Assembly: GCA_905210415.1 (NCBI GenBank)
Contig: CAJLWM010000068.1
Location: 1-9,468 of the forward strand
Direction: 5' to 3'
DNA from: an uncultured Prevotellaceae bacterium
Lineage (GTDB): Bacteria; Bacteroidota; Bacteroidia; Bacteroidales; Muribaculaceae
Length of the DNA stretch: 9,468 nucleotides
Part shown: one piece after another, positions 1 to 5,597 of the stretch
How the letters are laid out: each line of letters begins with the position of its first letter
How positions within the stretch are numbered: the stretch's first letter is position 1
The notes under the pieces: model-generated
What the model saw: the letters and a program-made list of their open reading frames with translations, nothing else
What the model was told of the DNA's origin: nothing
Databases searched by the model: none
Made by a program: the position numbers and the translations under genes

Positions 1-250
1 CGCGGAAGCCGTGTTCGGGCGAGAAGATGGTGGTAACGTCCAGCCCATTTTCGATCATGATGTCGAGGGTGTGCTTGTTGCCTACCATACCAGTCATGTT
101 GCTAAGCAAGGCAATGCGTTTGCCTTTGAGAAGAGGCACATAAGTGTCTGTGCGGGCAGCGCCCATCACCACCTCGGGCGATTGCGCTTGAATGGTTGAG
201 GCTGCGAAAAGCAAAGTGATGGCAGCCAGAGCTAACTTAAATAGTTTCAT
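1..250 (-). CDS. namZ: NamZ-type exo-beta-N-acetylmuramidase (DUF1343), N-terminal part, cut by window edge
   Basis: Reading leftward from the ATG at 250-248, 83 codons are present before the window ends; the full family is about 400 residues. Residues 1-22 form a signal peptide (MKLFKLALAAITLLFAAST then IQA before Q), so the enzyme is exported, probably to the periplasm. The segment after it (YVPLLKGKRIALLSNMTGMV at about 37-56, then the ending FSPEHGFR at 76-83) matches the opening of DUF1343 proteins, whose hallmark is 'LLKGKRVGLVxNxT...FxPEHGFRG'. Characterised members remove N-acetylmuramic acid from the non-reducing end of peptidoglycan fragments. The catalytic domain lies outside the window, so activity is inferred from family membership. 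The upstream neighbour on the same strand is a YhcH-family gene 67 bp away; a -7-like box and a palindrome lie in that gap. Confidence 0.85.
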   Translation of the reverse strand, partial: MKLFKLALAAITLLFAASTIQAQSPEVVMGAARTDTYVPLLKGKRIALLSNMTGMVGNKHTLDIMIENGLDVTTIFSPEHGFR

Positions 251-257
251 GTTTATG

Positions 258-271
258 TTATAACGTTATAA
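258..271. promoter_or_regulatory. 14-bp perfect palindrome in the namZ leader
   Basis: TTATAACGTTATAA is its own reverse complement. It lies 7 bp upstream of the namZ ATG and about 25-30 nt downstream of the candidate -7 box at 297-304, so it would be transcribed in the leader. It could be an operator for a dimeric repressor or a small leader hairpin. Being AT-rich, it could also arise by chance. Confidence 0.35.
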
Positions 272-296
272 AATTATCAACAGGTTTACTGACATT

Positions 297-304
297 CAAA
301 GATA
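297..304 (-). promoter_or_regulatory. Candidate -7 box for namZ
   Basis: On the minus strand this reads TATCTTTG, an exact match to the Bacteroidetes -7 pattern TAnnTTTG, 46 bp upstream of the namZ start. No TTTG -33 box is visible at the expected distance (about 324-327), so the promoter is half supported. If real, namZ can be transcribed separately from the YhcH-family gene. Confidence 0.4.
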
Positions 305-317
305 GCAATAATCTTGC

Positions 318-764
318 TTATATGCGAATTTTCACGATAAGTTTCCTGATTTTTCCTTCGCCGATGATGGGCGCGTGGGCATCTTCAGGATATGCTATGA
401 GAATGTCGCCAGGTGTGAGGTTGATGTAGGCGTCGGCTTTGTCGTCGGAGAATGCGCAGTCAGCCTCGTCGTCGTAGGGGCGGCAAATGTGGCTGATGCG
501 CTCAAGCGGTTTCCACCCGATGGTCTCATCGCCTTGCAGCAAGATGTGGATGTCGATGTATTTGCGGTGCATCTCGAGCAGCTGTTGGTTGCGCTCCACG
601 GCATCGACGAGCGAATTGTTGATATACAGGTCGTCGCCATCTATGGTGATGCGTCCGAGTGGTTGCTCAGTGAGATTGTGCGAGCTCACGTATTGCATCG
701 CTTTTTCGATGAGCGGATGCAGAGGGCTGATGCGCTGATAGTCGTTGATTGTAGCTAATATCAT
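318..764 (-). CDS. YhcH/YjgK/YiaL family protein (DUF386, NanQ-like sugar anomerase)
   Basis: This 148-residue cytoplasmic protein has the usual length of the family (about 150) and no signal peptide. It is a single cupin-like domain. Recognisable family motifs are E64-x-H66 followed by YIDIH (69-73), the segment LTPGDILIAYPEDAHAP (116-132) with H130, and the C-terminal KLIVKI (141-146); E64, H66, H73 and H130 are the likely metal-site residues. The E. coli member YhcH (NanQ) is an anomerase that speeds ring-opening or anomer exchange of sialic acid, and other members sit in sugar-catabolic operons. The substrate here is not shown by sequence; the adjacent NamZ gene suggests an amino sugar (inference). 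The ATG at 764-762 is chosen because the family N-terminus aligns there and a good minus-strand promoter lies just upstream. The stop is TAA at 320-318. Confidence 0.88.
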   Translation of the reverse strand: MILATINDYQRISPLHPLIEKAMQYVSSHNLTEQPLGRITIDGDDLYINNSLVDAVERNQQLLEMHRKYIDIHILLQGDETIGWKPLERISHICRPYDDEADCAFSDDKADAYINLTPGDILIAYPEDAHAPIIGEGKIRKLIVKIRI

Positions 765-795
765 AGTACGGTAAAAAAATGGCTTAGTTTTTTGA

Positions 796-829
796 CAAAA
801 TTACCCTTTTGGAACGGATTTTACACAAA
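796..829 (-). promoter_or_regulatory. Bacteroidetes-type promoter for the YhcH-family gene
   Basis: On the minus strand, TTTG (829-826) is followed by a 22-nt spacer and TAATTTTG (803-796), an exact TAnnTTTG -7 box. The spacer is slightly longer than the typical 19-21. Transcription would start near 789, leaving a leader of about 25 nt before the ATG at 764. Confidence 0.6.
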
Positions 830-925
830 AAATGAAATTTTTTTTGATGTTCAGTTTAACTTTTTAATGTTTGAGGTATCTAAAAACCGTAAAAAGACAA
901 TGCAACATTAAATACTCTAATTTTG

Positions 926-967
926 CCCGGATGCGAATCGTGAGATTGGCATCCGGGTGTGTTTTTT
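926..967 (+). terminator. Orphan intrinsic-terminator-like hairpin
   Basis: CCCGGATGC (926-934) pairs perfectly with GCATCCGGG (949-957). Inside it, after a single G-G mismatch, AATC (936-939) pairs with GATT (944-947) around a GTGA loop of the GNRA type. TGTG and six T residues follow (962-967), which gives plus-strand terminator geometry. The gene to its left is on the minus strand, and the promoter of the kinase gene lies to its right, so no annotated transcript needs it. It may end a short plus-strand RNA that starts within 765-925, or insulate the kinase promoter. Confidence 0.55.
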
Positions 968-983
968 GGATAGGGCTAATATA

Positions 984-1014
984 TTTGAAATGTTGAAAAT
1001 ATATGATAACTTTG
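984..1014 (+). promoter_or_regulatory. Bacteroidetes-type promoter for the kinase pair
   Basis: TTTG (984-987), a 19-nt spacer and TAACTTTG (1007-1014) match the Bacteroidetes consensus exactly. Transcription is expected near 1021, giving a leader of about 26 nt before the ATG at 1047. It lies downstream of the hairpin at 926-957, so that hairpin does not attenuate it. Confidence 0.75.
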
Positions 1015-1046
1015 CAGTTTGGTAAATCATTGAAAAAACTTCATAC

Positions 1047-1721
1047 ATGAGCAGGACTATTTGTGGCGTTATAAGAATGATGCTTGTGGCATTGCTATTG
1101 CAATGTTGCGGTGTTGGCTTTGCGCAGAATAATCCGTTCGGTATGAACGACAAGCTTTATCCGCTCTATTTGCGTGCGCGCGAACTGCGTCTTTCCGACA
1201 AGTGCATTCCTGTGATTGACAGCCTACAACAGCAGGCGGTGGCTATGGGCGACCGTGCGGCGGAGCTATATGCCCTGAATGCGCGGTTGATGTATGAATT
1301 GGGTAAGACCGAAAATATGAAGGGCGTTGAGGCTGCGTTTGTCCCCTTGATTCAAAAGTCGAGAGAATATCGCAATAAGCAGTTTTATGTCCATGCCGTG
1401 TCAAACAAGACTGTCTACTATTTAATGGCGCATCGCAACGTGTATGCTTTGATGTATGTGCAAGAATTGATGGCTGATGCCAAGAAGAGCAATGAGCAGG
1501 AACTGATAAGAACCTGCTATTCGCTTTACGGCTCGATACAGCAATACCGCAACCAGTTGCCCGACGCCATAAGTCTCTATCGCAAGGCTATAGATTATAC
1601 AAGGCAGTATTTGCCGAAATACAACAATGCGAGTGAATATGTACGCATCTGCGACTGCTATCGCATGATGGACGATAACGAAAACGTTCTCAAAACGGCA
1701 GAGGAAGCCTTGGGCAATTGA
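1047..1721 (+). CDS. Sensor histidine kinase, N-terminal TPR fragment (upstream of in-frame TGA)
   Basis: This 224-residue piece is the sensor half of a TPR-containing histidine kinase. Residues 1-26 are a signal peptide (hydrophobic MMLVALLLQCCGVGFA before Q27), so what follows is periplasmic. The rest is helix-rich with TPR-like character, for example LYRKAIDYTRQYLPKYN and YVRICDCYRMMDDNENVLKTAEEAL. It lacks a membrane segment and any kinase domain. It ends at TGA 1719-1721, and the next codons in the same frame continue the family sequence into the piece at 1725-3209. The intact tandem paralogue at 3206-5347 aligns across the stop without a gap. Alone, this fragment would be a soluble exported protein of unknown use. 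The start is supported by the signal peptide and by the strong promoter at 984-1014. Confidence 0.8.
   Translation: MSRTICGVIRMMLVALLLQCCGVGFAQNNPFGMNDKLYPLYLRARELRLSDKCIPVIDSLQQQAVAMGDRAAELYALNARLMYELGKTENMKGVEAAFVPLIQKSREYRNKQFYVHAVSNKTVYYLMAHRNVYALMYVQELMADAKKSNEQELIRTCYSLYGSIQQYRNQLPDAISLYRKAIDYTRQYLPKYNNASEYVRICDCYRMMDDNENVLKTAEEALGN
1719..1721 (+). other. In-frame TGA interrupting the first histidine kinase
   Basis: Codons read GGC AAT TGA AAA TTG CAA GTC GTG, and the frame is unchanged on both sides. In the paralogue the residue at this position is Thr, in the stretch DDGLASTKYDRR. Flanking anchors align without gaps: RI-x-DCY upstream, and YR/YK then ML-G downstream. One base substitution (for example CGA, TCA, TTA, GGA or TGG to TGA) explains it. 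It could be a true nonsense mutation, a sequencing or assembly error, or a readthrough site. Confidence 0.9.
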
Positions 1722-1724
1722 AAA

Positions 1725-3209
1725 TTGCAAGTCGTGAAAAACGAGTTTATCACCTATCGCTGCTATGCCCACTTCATGCTCGGTGAGTATGACAAATTCA
1801 AGAGCGACTACGATTATCTGCAACAGCATAAGACTGCCTTAAAGTCAATCAATCGGAAGATGAAAAATGCGATTGACTTGTATAAGGCTATCTGCGATGG
1901 CAGGGAGGCTGACGTGCAGAAGTCGTTTAAGAAAATCAAGAAATCGTCGGAAAGCGAGTATCTATGCATGATGTCGGCATATTGCGCATATAACAAAGAT
2001 TACGAAAACAGCACGAAGTATATGCGCGAGTTTGTGCTCAGCCAATACAACATTGATAAGCATGTGTATGATTGGGATGTGGAAAACATCATGGATATAT
2101 ACCACGACCAAAATACAGCGAAGGAGAAGCAGCGCATATTGAACGAAAATGCTCTCCTGCAGTTGGAAAATGCTCGCTTGTCGCTACAAAATTCGTCGCT
2201 CGAATATGCCGACCGTGAGGCTTCGAGCCGAATGGCGCGTGCCATGGCCGATAGTATCGCGCTGTCGTATAAGCATCAGCATCTGGTGACGCAGCAGTTG
2301 CGCGACTCGGTAAACCGTCAGATACTGTTGCAGGGCATCAATGAGAATCGGTTGAATAGACATTATGTGCTGCTCACATCGGTGATAGTGGCGTTGCTGA
2401 TAGTAACGCTGATGTTGCTGGTATACTATTTGGTAAAGCGTGTGCTGGTGAAGCGCTTGAGTGTGGCAAACGAGAAGTTGGGTGCCAGCATTGAGAGGCT
2501 AAATGAGACCAAAGACCGTGCGCAGCAATCTGAGCGCATGAAGATGCTCTTTGTGCAGAATATGAGTCACGACTTGCGCACTCCGCTCAATGCCATCGTG
2601 GGCTTCTCGCAGATGCTCACCGACAAGGATGTGGATATGGCAAAGGATGATCGAAAAAGGATGGCTGATTATATTACAGACAATTCTATGTTGCTCATCA
2701 CGCTGGTGAACGACATTATCGACACCGTGGCGCTGCAGTGCGGCAACCTTAAGATAAAACCGTCGACGGTGCAGATTGGAGAATTGTGCCGAGAGACCCT
2801 TGAAACCGTTCGCCACCGCAAGCAGGATGGCGTGGAATTGGTGTATCAATCAGATTTGGCAGATGATTATGCGGTGATCACCGACAGGCAACGTGTGCGC
2901 CAAGTGCTCATCAACTTGCTCACAAATGCCGAGAAAAACACCGAGAGTGGCAGCATCACGCTGCAGTGCTTGCTTAGTGAGGATAAGAGCCGGCTTATGT
3001 TTGCCGTGGCCGACACTGGCGTGGGCATACCAAAGGAGAAGCAAAATGAGATATTCAATCGATTCAGCACGCTGAGCGTTAAGTCGGGCACTGGGCTCGG
3101 CTTGGATATTTGCCGTAAAATAGCCTCTCAACTCGATGGCGAGGTGACATTAGATACAGAATATACGGGAGGCGCACGCTTCTTGTTTACAATCAAGGTG
3201 AAGCAATGA
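1725..3209 (+). CDS. Sensor histidine kinase, C-terminal fragment: TPR end, coiled coil, TM, HisKA, HATPase
   Basis: This 494-residue piece is in the same frame as 1047-1721, one codon after its stop. The start given (TTG 1725) is only the first possible codon; GTG 1734 and ATG 1776 are alternatives, and no ribosome site decides between them. Using numbering for an uninterrupted 720-residue protein: the TPR remainder reaches about 350; a coiled coil (LQLENARLSLQNSSLEYADR region) spans about 355-435; one membrane segment lies at about 442-462, followed by VKRVLVKR on the cytoplasmic side. HisKA has the phospho-acceptor His508 in MSHDLRTPLN. HATPase_c has N-box Asn627, D-box DTGVGIP (Asp656) and GTGLGL (from 681). 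Catalytic motifs are complete, so the kinase half is not visibly decayed. There is no receiver domain. Without the signal peptide, membrane insertion and ligand sensing would probably be impaired. The stop overlaps the next gene by ATGA, suggesting translational coupling. Confidence 0.82.
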   Translation: MQVVKNEFITYRCYAHFMLGEYDKFKSDYDYLQQHKTALKSINRKMKNAIDLYKAICDGREADVQKSFKKIKKSSESEYLCMMSAYCAYNKDYENSTKYMREFVLSQYNIDKHVYDWDVENIMDIYHDQNTAKEKQRILNENALLQLENARLSLQNSSLEYADREASSRMARAMADSIALSYKHQHLVTQQLRDSVNRQILLQGINENRLNRHYVLLTSVIVALLIVTLMLLVYYLVKRVLVKRLSVANEKLGASIERLNETKDRAQQSERMKMLFVQNMSHDLRTPLNAIVGFSQMLTDKDVDMAKDDRKRMADYITDNSMLLITLVNDIIDTVALQCGNLKIKPSTVQIGELCRETLETVRHRKQDGVELVYQSDLADDYAVITDRQRVRQVLINLLTNAEKNTESGSITLQCLLSEDKSRLMFAVADTGVGIPKEKQNEIFNRFSTLSVKSGTGLGLDICRKIASQLDGEVTLDTEYTGGARFLFTIKVKQ

Positions 3210-5347
3210 GGAAGAAGGGTAGAAACAAAGCATTACTCGCATTGTTGGTGCTGGCATCGCTGTTGGCTCCGATGGCTCATTGTGCCTACCCCGAAAGGAT
3301 AGCAGCGCTAAGGCAAGAGGTCAACGTCAAGTATAACAAGCCAGAGGTGCTTGTGCTTGCCGACAGCTTGCGTCGATATGCTGTTGCCACGGGCGACAAG
3401 CAACTTGAGGTGTTCTCGCTGTTTGCTCCGCTGAAATATTACTTCTACACGAAAGCCGGTCTGCAAAAGATTGAGGAATCGATGGTTCCGATTTTGGAGA
3501 AGAGCCGCAAATACGATATGCAGGCGTATTTCTATTCGGCAGTGTCGTATAAGGTGACCTATCTCATCAATAATGGCAAGTATGCCGAGGCGCTTGAGTA
3601 TCAAGGAGAAATGGTGAAATATGCCAAGAAATATGGTCACCATCAAGGTGTGATTTTGGGTCACGTGTCGTTGGGAAATGTGCATCGCATGCGCATGCAG
3701 ATGGTGCGAGCCATTTCGGAGTATGAGCAGGCCATAGAAGGCTATAAGAAATATAAAATCGAGCATGAGTTTGGGCAGGATTATAAGCGAATAGCCGATT
3801 GCTATCTGGTGGTGGGCCAATTTGAACGCGCGCTGAAGGCGTGCGATGATGGCTTGGCAAGCACTAAATATGATCGACGCATAGGCGGCCTTTTGGGCTA
3901 TAAGGCATTCATATTGTGTATGCTCGGTCGCGACAAGGAGTTTGCCGAGGTGTATAAGCAGTACGAAGGCTACAAGTCGGTTGCGCCCGATATCCCTCCG
4001 GTGCTGGCTAAGAGCCTTGAGGCGCTGAAGATGATACACGATGGCAAGGATGCCGAGGTGGAGAAAATTCTTAAAAATAGGAAGATAGAGGGTTTTTGGA
4101 TATATGTGAAAATCTATTATGAGGCACACAAGAAGCACTATGCCGAGGAGCGAGATGCTTGGCGCATGCTCTATGCCGACGTATATGGCAAGCGCAAAAA
4201 TTTCAGTATGTCGCCGTTCTTGCATATGAGCACTACGATAGAGAACAATATTCAAGAACTCGACAAGCAAAAGGCTGAATATGAAAATTCACGCCTCGAC
4301 CTTGCGCGCACCAATCTGGAGTTGCAACAAAAGAATCTTCAACTGAGAAAGGTGGAAAAGGCTGAGCGTATGTCGTTGCTCGACGCCGAAAACAACCGTT
4401 TGGCCTACAATAACCAGAAGATGATGACTCAACAGCTCACCGACTCGCTGCGCTACAACAAGCAGCGTCAGGAGTTTGCCGAGAGGGAGCACAATGTGCA
4501 GGTGCTGTACATGTCGCTGCGCTTAGTGGGTGTTGTGCTGTTGCTTATATTTGCTGTTGTGCTGTTCCTCCGCAACAATAAGCTGGTGAATAGCCTCAAG
4601 GCCACTAATGCCAAGTTGAAGCAAAATATGGATGAATTGGTGGTGGCAAGCGAGAGGGCTGAGGAGTCTGACCGCCAAAAGACCGTCTTCATCCAAAACA
4701 TCAGTCACGAATTGCGCACGCCGCTCAATTCTATCGTGGGCTTTTCGGAGGTGCTTGCCCGGATGGAAGACGAACTTGATGAGCAAGAGAAGCACGACAT
4801 CAATGCGCAGGTGATGAAAAACTCCGACTTGCTGTCGAAATTGATAAACGATGTTCTCGACCTTGCCAAGATTGAGAGCGGAACGCTTGCGTTCGTATCG
4901 GAGGAAACCAATGTGGCGAGTGTGTGCCGCAGGGCAATCGATGATACCCGAATCATAATGCCAGAAGGCGTGGAGATGCGTTTTGAATCCTCGCTGCCTG
5001 ATGATTACGTGGTGACTACTGATGCCAATAGAATACATCAGGTGCTTGTGAATATGATCACCAACTCTGAGAAAAACACCACCGAGGGTAGCATCACGCT
5101 CTCGTGTGGATTGACCGAGGATGGTGGCAGCATACTATTTGCCGTGACCGACACGGGCATCGGTGTGCCAAAGGATAAGCAGGAAGAGATATTCCGTATG
5201 TTCAAGAAGCTCGATGTGTTTAAGCAGGGCACGGGCTTGGGATTGTCGCTATGCCACACAATTGCCGAGAAACTTGGCGGGGATTTCTATATTGATTCTG
5301 GCTACTGCCACGGTGCGCGCTTCTGTTTCACTATTCCGGTGAGGTAA
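3206..5347 (+). CDS. TPR-containing sensor histidine kinase (intact paralogue)
   Basis: This 713-residue inner-membrane sensor kinase belongs to a two-component system. Residues 1-26 form a signal peptide (KALLALLVLASLLAPMAHCA). Periplasmic TPR-like helices follow to about 345 (for example YAEALEYQGEMVKYAKKYG and RAISEYEQAIEGYKKYK), then a coiled coil at about 350-430 and a single membrane helix at about 438-455 (LRLVGVVLLLIFAVVLFL). The cytoplasmic kinase has His501 in ISHELRTPLNSIVGF, the second HisKA helix with VLDLAKIESG, N-box Asn620 (NMITNSEKN), D-box DTGIGVP (Asp649) and GTGLGL (675-680). All catalytic motifs are intact and no receiver domain is present, so it must signal to a response regulator outside the window. 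The ATG at 3206 overlaps the previous stop by 4 bp, so it is probably co-transcribed from the promoter at 984-1014. It is similar over its whole length to the split kinase upstream, which points to tandem duplication. The ligand is unknown. Confidence 0.93.
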   Translation: MRKKGRNKALLALLVLASLLAPMAHCAYPERIAALRQEVNVKYNKPEVLVLADSLRRYAVATGDKQLEVFSLFAPLKYYFYTKAGLQKIEESMVPILEKSRKYDMQAYFYSAVSYKVTYLINNGKYAEALEYQGEMVKYAKKYGHHQGVILGHVSLGNVHRMRMQMVRAISEYEQAIEGYKKYKIEHEFGQDYKRIADCYLVVGQFERALKACDDGLASTKYDRRIGGLLGYKAFILCMLGRDKEFAEVYKQYEGYKSVAPDIPPVLAKSLEALKMIHDGKDAEVEKILKNRKIEGFWIYVKIYYEAHKKHYAEERDAWRMLYADVYGKRKNFSMSPFLHMSTTIENNIQELDKQKAEYENSRLDLARTNLELQQKNLQLRKVEKAERMSLLDAENNRLAYNNQKMMTQQLTDSLRYNKQRQEFAEREHNVQVLYMSLRLVGVVLLLIFAVVLFLRNNKLVNSLKATNAKLKQNMDELVVASERAEESDRQKTVFIQNISHELRTPLNSIVGFSEVLARMEDELDEQEKHDINAQVMKNSDLLSKLINDVLDLAKIESGTLAFVSEETNVASVCRRAIDDTRIIMPEGVEMRFESSLPDDYVVTTDANRIHQVLVNMITNSEKNTTEGSITLSCGLTEDGGSILFAVTDTGIGVPKDKQEEIFRMFKKLDVFKQGTGLGLSLCHTIAEKLGGDFYIDSGYCHGARFCFTIPVR

Positions 5348-5348
5348 A

Positions 5349-5404
5349 CCTCAATCGGTCATTAGGCCGTAATTGTAAACCTTAACGACCGAATTGGGGT
5401 AAAC
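5349..5404. repeat. Short copy of an intergenic inverted-repeat element
   Basis: The element begins 2 bp after the kinase stop codon. Left arm 5349-5366 can pair with 5381-5399 as a hairpin: about 17 pairs including G-T wobbles, one A-C mismatch and one bulged A. Its right end (TAACGACCGAATTGGG then GTAAAC, 5383-5404) matches 7454-7475 at 21 of 22 bases. Its left part (5353-5376) matches 7292-7315 at 21 of 24. No T-run follows, so it is not a classic terminator. It looks like an internally deleted relative of the long copy after fhs. Confidence 0.75.
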
Positions 5405-5411
5405 GAGGCGC

Positions 5412-5442
5412 TTTGCAAATAGTGCTTTTTGTAGTATCTTTG
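5412..5442 (+). promoter_or_regulatory. Bacteroidetes-type promoter for fhs
   Basis: TTTG (5412-5415), a 19-nt spacer and TATCTTTG (5435-5442) form an exact consensus match. Transcription should begin near 5449, which leaves a leader of about 150 nt before the fhs start at 5598. The promoter lies directly downstream of the short repeat element. Confidence 0.75.
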
Positions 5443-5448
5443 CATTGC

Positions 5449-5597
5449 GGTGGAGAATCTGGCGTGAGGCTGTTTTCTTGCCGTTTTTTTGGCTTAAATC
5501 TGTAGTTGCATCGTAGTGCTGCAGATTTGGCTCTGATTTTCCTGTTTTGAAGAGAGAAAATATTCACTTAAATACTTAAATAATTTATTTTCAGACG
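5449..5597 (+). promoter_or_regulatory. Long fhs leader with a 10-bp hairpin
   Basis: The predicted transcript has about 150 nt of untranslated leader. AAATCTGTAG (5496-5505) pairs with CTGCAGATTT (5519-5528) along 10 positions, with one G-T wobble and a 13-nt loop. Just upstream, TGGC (5460-5463) can pair with GCCG (5480-5483) ahead of seven T residues (5484-5490), a weak attenuator-like arrangement. The last 30 nt before the ATG are AT-rich, as usual in Bacteroidetes. I do not recognise a known riboswitch. Confidence 0.4.

Noticed and set aside
375..758. Plus-strand open frame of 127 codons opposite the YhcH-family gene
   Set aside because: The minus-strand frame matches the YhcH family over its whole length and has its own promoter. 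The plus-strand frame is its shadow.
1719..1721. TGA as selenocysteine or a reassigned codon
   Set aside because: The paralogue has Thr rather than Cys here, the site is in a TPR-like region with no redox role, and fhs and the second kinase contain no internal TGA and use TGA or TAA as normal stops.
3206..3290. Lipoprotein signal on the second kinase (Cys near residue 25)
   Set aside because: The residues before the Cys (M-A-H) do not fit a lipobox, which needs a small residue at -1. An ordinary cleavable signal peptide is the better reading.
3308..4270. Long minus-strand open frame (320 codons) opposite the second kinase
   Set aside because: It is antisense to a clearly recognisable TPR sensor domain. 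Its translation is rich in His, Leu and Ile with no family resemblance, as expected from the shadow of a coding strand.
5349..5399. Short repeat as an intrinsic terminator of the kinase operon
   Set aside because: The hairpin can form, but GGGGTAAACGAGG follows it on the plus strand and no T-tract is present.
5382..5567. Minus-strand frame of 61 codons in the fhs leader
   Set aside because: It runs across the short repeat, the fhs promoter and the leader hairpin, and its product resembles no known family.
5449..5597. Tetrahydrofolate riboswitch in the fhs leader
   Set aside because: I cannot recognise the conserved core or pseudoknot of that class, which is known mainly from Firmicutes. Only simple hairpins are visible.
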